DNA from: Pararhizobium_B sp963838155
GTDB lineage: Bacteria; Pseudomonadota; Alphaproteobacteria; Rhizobiales; Rhizobiaceae
DNA: 64,000 bases
NCBI GenBank assembly: GCA_963838155.1
Contig: CAWIQE010000013.1
Coordinates: 124,001-188,000, forward strand
Direction: 5' to 3'
Shown here: piece by piece, positions 1-7,735 of the stretch
Position numbering within the stretch: the first letter of the stretch is position 1
Layout: every line of letters starts with the position of its first letter
Notes under the pieces: model-generated
The model's database searches: none
The model's input: the letters and a program-made list of their open reading frames with translations, nothing else
Told to the model about the DNA's origin: nothing
Made by a program: the position numbers and the translations under genes

Positions 1-59
1 CGGGCCGGCGACGGAGATCGACGGCTGAACGCGCCGGCAGCGTAAGGACCGCACCCGGC

Positions 60-89
60 GGCGCCCCTTCGAGGGGGCGCCGCTTTTTT
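60..89 (+). terminator. Rho-independent terminator of an upstream gene
   Basis: An 8-bp GC stem (GGCGCCCC at 60-67, GGGGCGCC at 74-81) with a five- or six-base loop is followed by six T residues at 84-89. This is a canonical intrinsic terminator reading rightward. The gene it ends lies almost wholly outside the window. Two short reading frames close at TGA 26-28 and TAA 43-45 and either could be its tail, but there is too little sequence to choose. Confidence 0.85.
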
Positions 90-137
90 GCGGTCCGGCA
101 TGCGCGCGACGCCCGCGAATCGGATAATGTTGCCGAC

Positions 138-902
138 ATGTTCCAGCTCTCGCCCCGCACCCGGCAGAACCGCGAGAAGAAGGCGCGGCGCCACCTATCC
201 CGCGACATCGCCGTCAGCGGCAGGACGCTGCCGCTCGAAGTGCGCGAGCATGCGCGTGCGACCCGGATGACGCTGAGGATCGAGCCCGGAGGCAAGGCTC
301 TCCGGCTGACCGTGCCGCAGGGGCTTCCCCCGCGCCAGATCGACGATTTCCTCAACCGCCAGCAGGGCTGGCTGATGACCCGGCTCGCCCGGTATCCGGC
401 CGATTGCCGGGTGCGGGAGGGCTCGACGATCCGTCTGCGCGGCGTCGACCACCGGATCGTGCGCTCCGGCAGCGCGCGCGGGCTGACGGAGGCGCGGGCG
501 ACGGGGGAGACCCCGATCCTGGTGGTGGGCGGCCTGCCGGAACACCTCGGACGCCGCGTCGCGGATTTCCTCAGGAAGGAGGCCCGGCGCGACCTCGAGG
601 CGGCGGTGCGGCGACACACGGCCCGCCTCGGCATCTGCGCCGCCGGCGTCCGCTTCCGGGACACGAAGAGCCGCTGGGGCTCCTGCACCAGCGATCGGAT
701 CCTGTCGTTCTCCTGGCGGATCGTCATGGCGCCGCCCGCCGTCATCGACTATCTCGCCGCCCACGAGGTCGCCCACCTCAAGGAGATGAACCATGGCCCG
801 CGGTTCTGGCGGCTGTGCGAAGAGCTCTGCCCGGAGATGGCCGATGCCAGGCGATGGCTGAAGCAGCACGGCGGTCGCCTGCACGCCGTCGATTTTTCCT
901 GA
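138..902 (+). CDS. YgjP-type M48-like metal-dependent hydrolase
   Basis: The 254-residue protein belongs to the DUF45/YgjP (SprT-like, M48 clan) metallopeptidase family. The zinc site is visible: HEVAH at residues 209-213 and a third ligand in the NHGPRFW motif (H219), next to the family hallmark RWGSC around 179-183. The N-terminal half is the usual basic, beta-rich YgjP domain. No signal peptide or membrane segment is seen, so it is probably cytoplasmic. Substrates in this family are poorly known. It lies 58 bp upstream of trpF on the same strand and may be cotranscribed. The ATG at 138 has only a weak ribosome site, so the start is less certain than the identity. Confidence 0.85.
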   Translation: MFQLSPRTRQNREKKARRHLSRDIAVSGRTLPLEVREHARATRMTLRIEPGGKALRLTVPQGLPPRQIDDFLNRQQGWLMTRLARYPADCRVREGSTIRLRGVDHRIVRSGSARGLTEARATGETPILVVGGLPEHLGRRVADFLRKEARRDLEAAVRRHTARLGICAAGVRFRDTKSRWGSCTSDRILSFSWRIVMAPPAVIDYLAAHEVAHLKEMNHGPRFWRLCEELCPEMADARRWLKQHGGRLHAVDFS

Positions 903-960
903 ACCCCTTCCCGGTCGCGTTTCGCTCGACATGCGCGACGTTTCATGCGACGTGGCAGAG

Positions 961-1611
961 ATGAGCCCGGCACTCGACATCAAGATCTGCGGTCTGACGA
1001 GCGACGAAGCGGTGGCGGCGGCGCTTAGCGGCGATGCGAGCCATGTCGGCTTCATCTTCTTCCCCCGAAGCCCCCGCAACGTCGACGCGCGGCGCGCCGC
1101 CGAACTCGCCGCGCCGGCGAGGGGCCGGGCGACGGTCGTCGCCGTGACGGTCGACGCCGACGACGCGGCCCTCGACGCCATCGTCGAGACCCTGCGGCCC
1201 GACCTCCTGCAGCTGCACGGCAGCGAAACGCCGGAGCGGGTCGCCGCGGTGAAGGCACGCTACGGGCTGCCGGTGATGAAGGCGCTTCCCGTGCGGACCG
1301 CCGAGGACCTCGCCGCCGTCGGGGCCTATCGCGACGTGGCCGACCGGCTGCTCCTCGACGCCAAGCCGCCGGCGGGGGCATCGCTTCCCGGCGGCAACGG
1401 CCTGGCCTTCGACTGGCGCCTGCTCGGCGCGCTTGACGAGGGGGTCGATTACATGCTTTCCGGTGGCCTGAACGCGGACAACATCGGCGCGGCGCTCGAG
1501 GCCAGCCGCGCGCGCGGGATCGACGTTTCGTCCGGCGTGGAAAGTGCGCCGGGCGTCAAGGACGTCGGCCGGATCGCAGCTTTCCTTTCGGCGGTGCGCG
1601 CCGCGCAGTGA
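961..1611 (+). CDS. trpF: phosphoribosylanthranilate isomerase
   Basis: TrpF converts N-(5-phosphoribosyl)anthranilate to the carboxyphenylaminodeoxyribulose phosphate, third step of tryptophan synthesis. The protein is a single TIM barrel of 216 residues, the usual length. DIKICGL carries the catalytic Cys near the N-terminus, and LQLHG and the C-terminal DVSSGVE phosphate-binding strand are present. An upstream ATG at 931 would add ten residues unlike the family, so 961 is preferred. Its stop is 29 nt before the chosen trpB start, and trpF-trpB-trpA form an operon, the standard arrangement in this order. Confidence 0.95.
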   Translation: MSPALDIKICGLTSDEAVAAALSGDASHVGFIFFPRSPRNVDARRAAELAAPARGRATVVAVTVDADDAALDAIVETLRPDLLQLHGSETPERVAAVKARYGLPVMKALPVRTAEDLAAVGAYRDVADRLLLDAKPPAGASLPGGNGLAFDWRLLGALDEGVDYMLSGGLNADNIGAALEASRARGIDVSSGVESAPGVKDVGRIAAFLSAVRAAQ

Positions 1612-1640
1612 GCCTTACGCGAAGCTTCGGGAGCTTTCCA

Positions 1641-2861
1641 GTGAACCAGCCTGCCAAGCCCAACTCATTCCGTGCCGGCCCCGACGAAGAGGGCCGCTTC
1701 GGCATTTTCGGCGGTCGATTCGTTGCCGAAACGCTTATGCCGCTCATCCTCGAGCTGCAGGAAGCCTGGAAGTCGGCGCGCACCGATCCCGGCTTCAAGG
1801 CGCAGCTCGAAGACCTCAACACGCACTATACCGGCCGGCCGAGCCCGCTCTATTTCGCCGAACGGCTGACGGAAGAGCTCGGCGGCGCGAAGATCTACTT
1901 CAAGCGCGACGAGCTGAACCACACCGGCTCGCACAAGATCAACAACTGCCTCGGCCAGATCCTGCTGGCGAAGAAGATGGGCAAGACGCGCATCATCGCC
2001 GAAACCGGCGCCGGCCAGCATGGCGTCGCGTCGGCGACGGTCGCCGCGCGCTTCGGCCTGCCCTGCGTCGTCTACATGGGCGCGACCGACGTCGAGCGGC
2101 AGGCGCCGAACGTGTTCCGCATGCGACTGCTCGGCGCGGAGGTGAAGCCGGTCACGGCCGGCCACGGCACGCTCAAGGATGCGATGAACGAGGCCTTGCG
2201 CGACTGGGTGACCAACGTGGAGTCGACCTACTACATGATCGGAACGGCGGCCGGGCCGCATCCCTATCCCGAGATGGTGCGCGACTTCCAGTCGGTCATC
2301 GGACGCGAGGTCAGGGAGCAGATCATGGCGGCCGAAGGCCGGCTGCCGGACCTCCTGGTGGCGGCCGTCGGAGGCGGGTCGAACGCGATCGGCCTCTTCC
2401 ATCCGTTCCTCGACGACGCGAGCGTCGCCATCCTCGGCGTGGAGGCGGGTGGCAAAGGCCTCGACGGCGAGGAGCACTGCGCCTCCCTGACCGCCGGATC
2501 GCCCGGGGTCCTCCACGGCAACCGCACCTATCTGCTGCAGGACGACGACGGCCAGATCAAGGAAGGCCATTCGATCTCCGCCGGGCTGGACTACCCCGGC
2601 ATCGGGCCGGAGCATTCCTGGCTGAAGGAGACGGGCCGCGTCGAATACGTCCCGATCATGGATACCGAAGCGCTGGAGGCCTTCCAGCTCCTCACGCGGG
2701 TCGAGGGCATCATTCCGGCGCTCGAGCCCTCGCACGCGCTCGCCGAGGTGATGAAGCGCGCGCCGAAGATGGACCGGGAGCAGATCATCGTGATGAACCT
2801 GTGCGGGCGGGGCGACAAGGACGTCTTCGCGGTCGCCAAGCATCTGGGAATGGAGATCTGA
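1641..2861 (+). CDS. trpB: tryptophan synthase beta chain
   Basis: TrpB condenses indole with serine using pyridoxal phosphate and forms an alpha2-beta2 complex with TrpA. With a GTG start at 1641 the protein is 406 residues, the normal size, and begins with the expected PKPNSFRAGPDEEGRFG-like head. A GGGAG ribosome site lies eight bases upstream. The alternative GTG at 1608 overlaps the trpF stop but adds a non-conserved extension. The PLP lysine is K99 in HTGSHK, and the phosphate loop GGGSNAIG is intact. The trpA start follows the stop after two bases. Confidence 0.97.
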   Translation: MNQPAKPNSFRAGPDEEGRFGIFGGRFVAETLMPLILELQEAWKSARTDPGFKAQLEDLNTHYTGRPSPLYFAERLTEELGGAKIYFKRDELNHTGSHKINNCLGQILLAKKMGKTRIIAETGAGQHGVASATVAARFGLPCVVYMGATDVERQAPNVFRMRLLGAEVKPVTAGHGTLKDAMNEALRDWVTNVESTYYMIGTAAGPHPYPEMVRDFQSVIGREVREQIMAAEGRLPDLLVAAVGGGSNAIGLFHPFLDDASVAILGVEAGGKGLDGEEHCASLTAGSPGVLHGNRTYLLQDDDGQIKEGHSISAGLDYPGIGPEHSWLKETGRVEYVPIMDTEALEAFQLLTRVEGIIPALEPSHALAEVMKRAPKMDREQIIVMNLCGRGDKDVFAVAKHLGMEI

Positions 2862-2863
2862 CC

Positions 2864-3703
2864 ATGACCGCACGGATGGACAGGCGGTTTTCGGACCTCA
2901 AGGCCGAGGGGCGGCCGGCGCTCGTGACCTATTTCATGGCCGGCGACCCGGACTACGCCACGGCGCTCGAGATCATGAAGGCGCTGCCCGGGGCCGGCGC
3001 CGACGTGATCGAGCTCGGCATGCCGTTCTCCGACCCTATGGCCGACGGACCGGCGATCCAGCTCGCCGGGCAGCGGGCGCTCAAGGGCGGCCAGACGCTG
3101 AAGAAGACGCTGCAGATGGCCGCCGACTTCCGCCGGACGGACGACGCGACGCCGATCGTGATGATGGGCTACTACAATCCCATCTACAGGTACGGCGTCG
3201 ACCGGTTCCTGGACGACGCGCTCGAAGCGGGAATCGACGGCCTCATCGTCGTCGACCTTCCCCCCGAGATGGACGAGGAACTCTGCATCCCGGCGCTGAG
3301 GAAGGGAATCAACTTCATACGCCTCGCCACGCCCACCACGGACGACCGGCGCCTGCCGGCGGTGCTGCGGAACACGTCGGGCTTCGTCTACTACGTGTCG
3401 ATGACCGGGATCACCGGCTCGTCGCTGACCGACACGGGCAGGGTGGGCGACGCAGTCAGGCGCATCAAGGGCCACACCGACCTGCCGGTCTGCGTCGGCT
3501 TCGGCGTCAAGACGGCCGACGATGCGCGCGCCATCGGGGCGTCGGCGGACGGCGTCGTGGTCGGCTCGGCGATCGTCGGCCGGATCGCCGACAGCCTCGA
3601 TGCGGAGAGGCGCCCGACCGCGAACACGGTCGGGAGCGTCCGGTCGCTGGTGCGCGAGCTGGCCGAGGGCGTGAGGGCGGCCCGCCTTGCAACGGCGGGA
3701 TAA
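2864..3703 (+). CDS. trpA: tryptophan synthase alpha chain
   Basis: TrpA cleaves indole-3-glycerol phosphate and passes indole through the tunnel to TrpB. The 279-residue TIM barrel holds both catalytic acids in ELGMPFSDPMADGP, and a glycine-rich phosphate loop in the GITG and GFGVK segments. The ATG lies two bases after the trpB stop, so the two are translationally linked. No attenuator or terminator is seen between trpA and accD (39-bp gap). Confidence 0.97.
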   Translation: MTARMDRRFSDLKAEGRPALVTYFMAGDPDYATALEIMKALPGAGADVIELGMPFSDPMADGPAIQLAGQRALKGGQTLKKTLQMAADFRRTDDATPIVMMGYYNPIYRYGVDRFLDDALEAGIDGLIVVDLPPEMDEELCIPALRKGINFIRLATPTTDDRRLPAVLRNTSGFVYYVSMTGITGSSLTDTGRVGDAVRRIKGHTDLPVCVGFGVKTADDARAIGASADGVVVGSAIVGRIADSLDAERRPTANTVGSVRSLVRELAEGVRAARLATAG

Positions 3704-3742
3704 GCGACCCAGATTAGGTAGAACATTTCGGGAGCCAAGGCC

Positions 3743-4738
3743 TTGAACTGGATCACAAGCTATGTACGACCGAAGATCAACTCGATGTTCGGGCGCCGGG
3801 AGGTTCCGGAGAACCTCTGGATCAAGTGCCCGGAAACAGGCGAGATGGTCTTTCACAAGGATCTCGAGGACAATCTCTTCGTGATTCCCGCCTCCGGCCA
3901 CCACATGAAGATTTCGGCGAGGGGCCGGTTTGCCCACCTCTTCGACGAGGGGCGCTACGAGACGCTGCCGCAGCCCCAGGTCGCCCAGGATCCGCTGAAG
4001 TTCCGCGATGCCAAGCGGTACACCGAGCGGCTCAAGGAATACCGGGCGCGGACCGGTATGGAGGACACCATCCTGGCCGGCCTCGGCAAGGTGCACGGCG
4101 TCAAGCTGGTCGCCGTGGTTCATGAGTTCGGCTTTGCCGGCGGGTCCCTCGGCATGGCCGCGGGCGAGGCGATCGTCAGGGCCTTCGAGCGCGCGATCAA
4201 GGAGAAATGCCCGCTCGTCATGTTCCCGGCCTCCGGCGGCGCGCGCATGCAGGAAGGCATTCTTTCGCTGATGCAGCTGCCGCGCACCACCGTCGGGGTG
4301 GAGATGCTGAAGGAAGCGGGCCTGCCCTATATCGTGGTGATGACGAACCCGACGACCGGCGGCGTATCGGCGTCCTATGCGATGCTGGGCGACGTGCATC
4401 TCGCCGAGCCCGGCGCCGAGATCGGCTTTGCCGGCAAGCGGGTGATCGAGCAGACGATCCGGGAGCAGCTGCCGGAGGGCTTCCAGACGTCGGAATATCT
4501 GCGCGACCATGGCATGATCGACATGGTGGTGAAACGCCACGACATTCCCGAGATGCTGGCGCGGCTCCTGAAGATCCTGATGAAGAAGCCCGCCGACGTC
4601 GATGTCGGCCGCGGCAACGGTGCGGCGCGGCCGGCGAAGAAGGAGGATCCGGTTGCCGAGGACGCGGCGGCTCCGGCGGCCGACGAGGCCGCCGAGGCGA
4701 AGGCCGAAACGGCTCCGGCCGATGAGAAGGTGCATTAG
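3743..4738 (+). CDS. accD: acetyl-CoA carboxylase carboxyltransferase subunit beta
   Basis: AccD with AccA forms the carboxyltransferase that makes malonyl-CoA for fatty acid synthesis. The 331-residue protein starts at TTG 3743 with a GGGAG site upstream, and MNWITSYVRPKINSMFGR matches the family start. The crotonase-like core includes the FPASGGARMQEG motif. Of the four zinc-ribbon cysteines of the E. coli protein only the one in WIKCPETG is present; the others are replaced, as I recall for rhizobial AccD. The last 45 or so residues are an Ala/Glu/Lys-rich, probably disordered tail. It lies downstream of trpFBA and upstream of folC, the usual linkage in this order. Confidence 0.95.
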   Translation: MNWITSYVRPKINSMFGRREVPENLWIKCPETGEMVFHKDLEDNLFVIPASGHHMKISARGRFAHLFDEGRYETLPQPQVAQDPLKFRDAKRYTERLKEYRARTGMEDTILAGLGKVHGVKLVAVVHEFGFAGGSLGMAAGEAIVRAFERAIKEKCPLVMFPASGGARMQEGILSLMQLPRTTVGVEMLKEAGLPYIVVMTNPTTGGVSASYAMLGDVHLAEPGAEIGFAGKRVIEQTIREQLPEGFQTSEYLRDHGMIDMVVKRHDIPEMLARLLKILMKKPADVDVGRGNGAARPAKKEDPVAEDAAAPAADEAAEAKAETAPADEKVH

Positions 4739-4775
4739 AGCCTGTCCGCGCTTCACGGAATCGCGGACAGGCTCT
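4737..4775. repeat. 14-bp perfect inverted repeat at the accD stop codon
   Basis: AGAGCCTGTCCGCG at 4737-4750 is repeated in inverse at 4762-4775 around an 11-base loop, overlapping the accD TAG stop. A short T-rich run follows at 4783-4789, so it may act as the accD terminator. The left arm plus CGCTTC resembles sequence at 35578-35595 that leads into another intergenic repeat, so this palindrome looks like a second module of the same mosaic repeat family. Confidence 0.7.
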
Positions 4776-4791
4776 ACCACATTGTTTTTAC

Positions 4792-4835
4792 GCGCTTCCG
4801 GACGGAAAACCGGTTTCCACTTTTCCTGGAAGCGC
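4792..4835. repeat. 44-bp nested intergenic palindrome, single copy
   Basis: The unit opens with GCGCTTCC and closes with GGAAGCGC, and inside it the near-palindrome GGAAAACCGGTTTCC is followed by a second TTTTCC. It can fold into a long hairpin in either strand. The same unit recurs at 6319, 6375, 15386, 15443, 15500, 35589 and 35645. It resembles the short palindromic intergenic mosaic elements known from Rhizobiales genomes. The gap 4739-4976 holds only this unit, the preceding palindrome and the folC leader. Confidence 0.85.
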
Positions 4836-4976
4836 TCTAGGGCACTCCCGGAAATGGCGGAACCCGGTTCGTCGGTCCGGGATTTTTGCGAGAAGAACGA
4901 GACGGAGCGCGTCCGCGACGCCGGTGCAGCGCCCCGGTCCCGTCGGACGCCTCGCGTCGGAATGTCGGAGCCAGTG

Positions 4977-6317
4977 ATGACATTGCAGCGATCGGGTGAA
5001 GCGGCGCGGGAAATCGACGCGCTCATGCGCGTGCACCCGCGGGGCTTCGACCTGTCGCTCGACCGGGTGCGGCGCCTGCTCGACGATCTCGGCCGGCCGC
5101 AGGACCGGCTGCCTCCCGTCATCCATATCGCCGGCACCAACGGCAAGGGGTCCGCCACGGCCTTCTGCCGTTCGATTCTCGAGGCGGCGGGGCTCTCGGT
5201 GCATATCCATACCTCGCCGCACCTGGTCGACTGGCACGAGCGCTATCGGCTGGGGCGCAAGGGCGCGCCGGGCCGGTTCGTGGAGGACGCCACTCTTGCA
5301 GAGGCCGTCCGCCGCGTCGCGGCTGCCAACGACGGACGCGCGATCACCGTCTTCGAGATCCTGACCGCGGTCACCTTCGTGCTCTTTTCGGAGCATCCGG
5401 CCGACGCCGCGGTGATCGAGGTCGGCCTCGGCGGCCGCTTCGACGCGACGAACGTCATCGAGACCCCCGCCGTCAGCCTGATCATGCCCGTGTCGGTCGA
5501 TCACCAGGCCTATCTCGGCGACAGCGTCGAGCTGATCGCCGCCGAGAAGGCGGGCATCGTGAAGCGCGGCGTGCCGGTCGTCATCGGCAGCCAGCCCTAC
5601 CCGGCCGCGCTCGGCGTGCTCGTTGCCGCCGCCGAGCGGGCGCTCGCACCGACGAGCGTCTTCGGACAGGATTTCTCGGCCCACGAGGAACACAAGAGGC
5701 TCATCTACCAGGACGAGTTCGGGCTCATGGACCTGCCGCTGCCGCGCCTGCCCGGCCGGCACCAGCACGCCAACGCCGCGGCCGCGATCCGGGCGATCAA
5801 GGCGGCCCGGTTCGCCGTGGACGAGAAGGCCATCGAGGCCGGGCTCGCCTCGGTCGACTGGCCGGCACGGATGCAGCGCCTGACGGCCGGCAAGCTCGTC
5901 GCGGCCGCGCCGGACGGGTCCGAGGTCTGGCTCGACGGCGGCCACAATCCGGGAGCCGGGATGGTGATCGCGGAGGCCCTGGCGGAGCTCGAGGAGCGGA
6001 TGCCGCGACCCCTGTTCCTGATCACCGGAATGATCAGCACCAAGGATCCGATCGGCTATTTCGAGGCGTTCGTCGGCATGGCCCGGCACGTCTTCACGGT
6101 GCCGATCGCCGGATCGGAAACGGGCATCGACCCGCTGGCGCTCGCCGACGACGCGGCGGAGGCCGGGCTCTCGGCCGAGCCGGTCGACAGCGTCGAGGAC
6201 GCCCTCGGCCTGATTCGCGAGAACTGGATGTCCTCGCCGGCCCCGCGCATCCTGATCTGCGGGTCGCTCTACCTCGCCGGCGCCGTTCTCGCCGAAAACG
6301 GAACGCCGCCCACCTGA
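4977..6317 (+). CDS. folC: bifunctional folylpolyglutamate/dihydrofolate synthase
   Basis: FolC adds glutamate to dihydropteroate and extends folates with polyglutamate. The P-loop GTNGKGS is at residues 53-59, followed by the HTSPHL substrate loop and the GLGGRFDATNVI metal/ATP region. The C-terminal Mur-ligase-like domain carries LDGGHNP. ATG 4977 is chosen because GGAG lies six bases upstream and it yields 446 residues, the usual length; ATG 4962 and more distant starts run into repeat-derived sequence. The gene is separated from accD by the palindromic repeats and ends one base before another repeat. Confidence 0.95.
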   Translation: MTLQRSGEAAREIDALMRVHPRGFDLSLDRVRRLLDDLGRPQDRLPPVIHIAGTNGKGSATAFCRSILEAAGLSVHIHTSPHLVDWHERYRLGRKGAPGRFVEDATLAEAVRRVAAANDGRAITVFEILTAVTFVLFSEHPADAAVIEVGLGGRFDATNVIETPAVSLIMPVSVDHQAYLGDSVELIAAEKAGIVKRGVPVVIGSQPYPAALGVLVAAAERALAPTSVFGQDFSAHEEHKRLIYQDEFGLMDLPLPRLPGRHQHANAAAAIRAIKAARFAVDEKAIEAGLASVDWPARMQRLTAGKLVAAAPDGSEVWLDGGHNPGAGMVIAEALAELEERMPRPLFLITGMISTKDPIGYFEAFVGMARHVFTVPIAGSETGIDPLALADDAAEAGLSAEPVDSVEDALGLIRENWMSSPAPRILICGSLYLAGAVLAENGTPPT

Positions 6318-6318
6318 C

Positions 6319-6418
6319 GCGCTTCCAGGAAAAGTGGAGACCGGTTTTCCGTCCGGAAGCGTGCAAGCAAACAAGCGCTTCCAGGAAAAGTGGAGACCGG
6401 TTTTCCGTCCGGAAGCGC
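6319..6418. repeat. 100-bp dimer of the intergenic palindrome
   Basis: Two units occupy 6319-6362 and 6375-6418 with a 12-base spacer (GCAAGCAAACAA), a 56-bp period. The orientation is opposite to the copies at 4792, 15386 and 35589. The spacer is the exact reverse complement of the spacer in the dimer at 35589-35688, and the two 100-bp dimers differ by only about three bases. The element begins one base after the folC stop and may form the 3' hairpin of that transcript. Confidence 0.9.
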
Positions 6419-6468
6419 GGACGCGCTCCGGAACTTGCGCGACTCGGTGCGGCGTGCCACGCTTCGCC

Positions 6469-6951
6469 ATGCCTCTCGTCTCGCCCCACAGGACAAGTCC
6501 GCTGATCGACGGCCGCCAGTCCGAGCGCGCGATGTCGGTGCGCCGCGGGGTGCAGCGCCTGTTCTGCGACATGCGCCTGTCGGTGTTGCCGGAACTGACG
6601 CTCGCCAGCGGCCGTCGCGCCGACCTCGTCGCGCTGGGCCCCAAGGCCGAAATCTGGATCGTCGAGATCAAGACGTCGATCGAGGACTTCCGGGTCGACC
6701 GGAAATGGCCCGACTACCGCGAATTCTGCGACCGGCTGTTCTTCGCGACGCATCGCCAGGTGCCGCTCGAGATCTTTCCCGAGGATTGCGGGCTCATCCT
6801 GTCGGACGGCTACGGCGCGGAGCTGCGGCGCGACGCGCCGGAGCACGGCCTCGCCCCTGCCCGCCGCAAGGCGCTGACGCTGCAATTCGCCCGGGCCGCG
6901 GCCGACCGGCTGCTCACGGCCGAACTGGCGGCGACGCCGGGCGAGGCGTGA
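6469..6951 (+). CDS. mmcB: MmcB family DNA repair protein
   Basis: The 160-residue product matches MmcB, a small PD-(D/E)XK-fold protein which, in Caulobacter, is a DNA-damage-inducible gene contributing to mutagenic repair. The nuclease-like core is visible: RRADLVAL (D52) followed by WIVEIKTS (E66, K68) and the conserved DFRVDRKWPDY segment. ATG 6469 gives the family length; an ATG at 6334 would translate through the palindromic repeat and is not credible. No imuA-imuB-dnaE2 genes are nearby. It converges with regA, with stops nine bases apart. Confidence 0.85.
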   Translation: MPLVSPHRTSPLIDGRQSERAMSVRRGVQRLFCDMRLSVLPELTLASGRRADLVALGPKAEIWIVEIKTSIEDFRVDRKWPDYREFCDRLFFATHRQVPLEIFPEDCGLILSDGYGAELRRDAPEHGLAPARRKALTLQFARAAADRLLTAELAATPGEA

Positions 6952-6960
6952 GGCGCCGGA

Positions 6961-7551
6961 TCAGCGCGGCGCGCGCTTCGCGAGGATGCGCTGCAAGGTC
7001 CGGCGGTGCATGTTCAGCCGGCGGGCGGTCTCCGAGACGTTGCGCTCGCACATCTCGTAGACGCGCTGGATATGCTCCCAGCGGACGCGGTCGGCCGACA
7101 TGGGGTTCTCCGGGAGTTCGGCCCGCTCCCCGGGCTTGCGGGTCAGCGCGGCATAGACCTCGTCGGCGTCGGCCGGCTTGGCCAGATAGTCGAGGGCGCC
7201 GAGCTTCACGGCATTGACCGCGGTCGCGATGTTTCCGTAGCCGGTCAGCACAACCATGCGGGTGTCCTCGCGGCGCTGGCGGATCGCCTCGATGACGTCG
7301 AGGCCGTTGCCGTCGCCCAGGCGCATGTCGACCACGGCGAAGCGCGGCGGCGCGGATTTCGCCTTCGCGAGACCCTCGGCCACCGATTCCGCGATGTCGA
7401 CCTTGAAGCCGCGGCTTTCCATGGCGCGCCCGAGACGGCGGACGAAGGGACCGTCGTCGTCGACGATCAGCAGGGTCGCATCGGATCCGAGACCCTGCTC
7501 GGCGCCTTCATCGGCGCCCGTCGCTTCGGATTCGTCGAAATTCTCTTCCAT
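6961..7551 (-). CDS. regA: RegA/ActR/PrrA-type response regulator
   Basis: This 196-residue regulator is the partner of RegB, controlling photosynthesis, nitrogen or carbon fixation and respiratory genes in response to redox state in alphaproteobacteria. The receiver domain has the acidic pair DDD at 31-33 and the phospho-acceptor D75 in VVDMRLGDGNG. The short C-terminal Fis-like helix-turn-helix NVSETARRLNMHRRTLQRIL is the diagnostic RegA sequence. ATG 7551 begins MEENFDES; a longer reading frame adds unrelated residues. It follows regB after a 184-bp gap containing a 7-bp inverted repeat (7693-7699/7707-7713), so the two may not be expressed strictly as one unit. Confidence 0.93.
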   Translation of the reverse strand: MEENFDESEATGADEGAEQGLGSDATLLIVDDDGPFVRRLGRAMESRGFKVDIAESVAEGLAKAKSAPPRFAVVDMRLGDGNGLDVIEAIRQRREDTRMVVLTGYGNIATAVNAVKLGALDYLAKPADADEVYAALTRKPGERAELPENPMSADRVRWEHIQRVYEMCERNVSETARRLNMHRRTLQRILAKRAPR

Positions 7552-7735
7552 GTTCCCATGGCCTTTCCTGCTTCGGACTCCCCTGCCAAAGTCCGTGCAA
7601 CCAAGTGGCCCCCGGTGCGTATCGATTTCGCATCGCTCGGCGATGCCGGCTGCCGCCCGGTAGACGGCGAAACCGGGCCCGGGTCGTCGCGCGAGAGCGA
7701 AGAAGACGCTCTCTCCCGCCACCGGGCCGCTCCGT

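Noticed and set aside
1..45. Tail of an upstream coding sequence
   Set aside because: Two frames close at 26-28 and 43-45, but the fragments are too short to recognise or choose between.
6334..6468. N-terminal part of a longer mmcB reading frame starting at ATG 6334
   Set aside because: It is a translation of the palindromic repeat (similar peptides appear at each repeat locus) and is not conserved protein.
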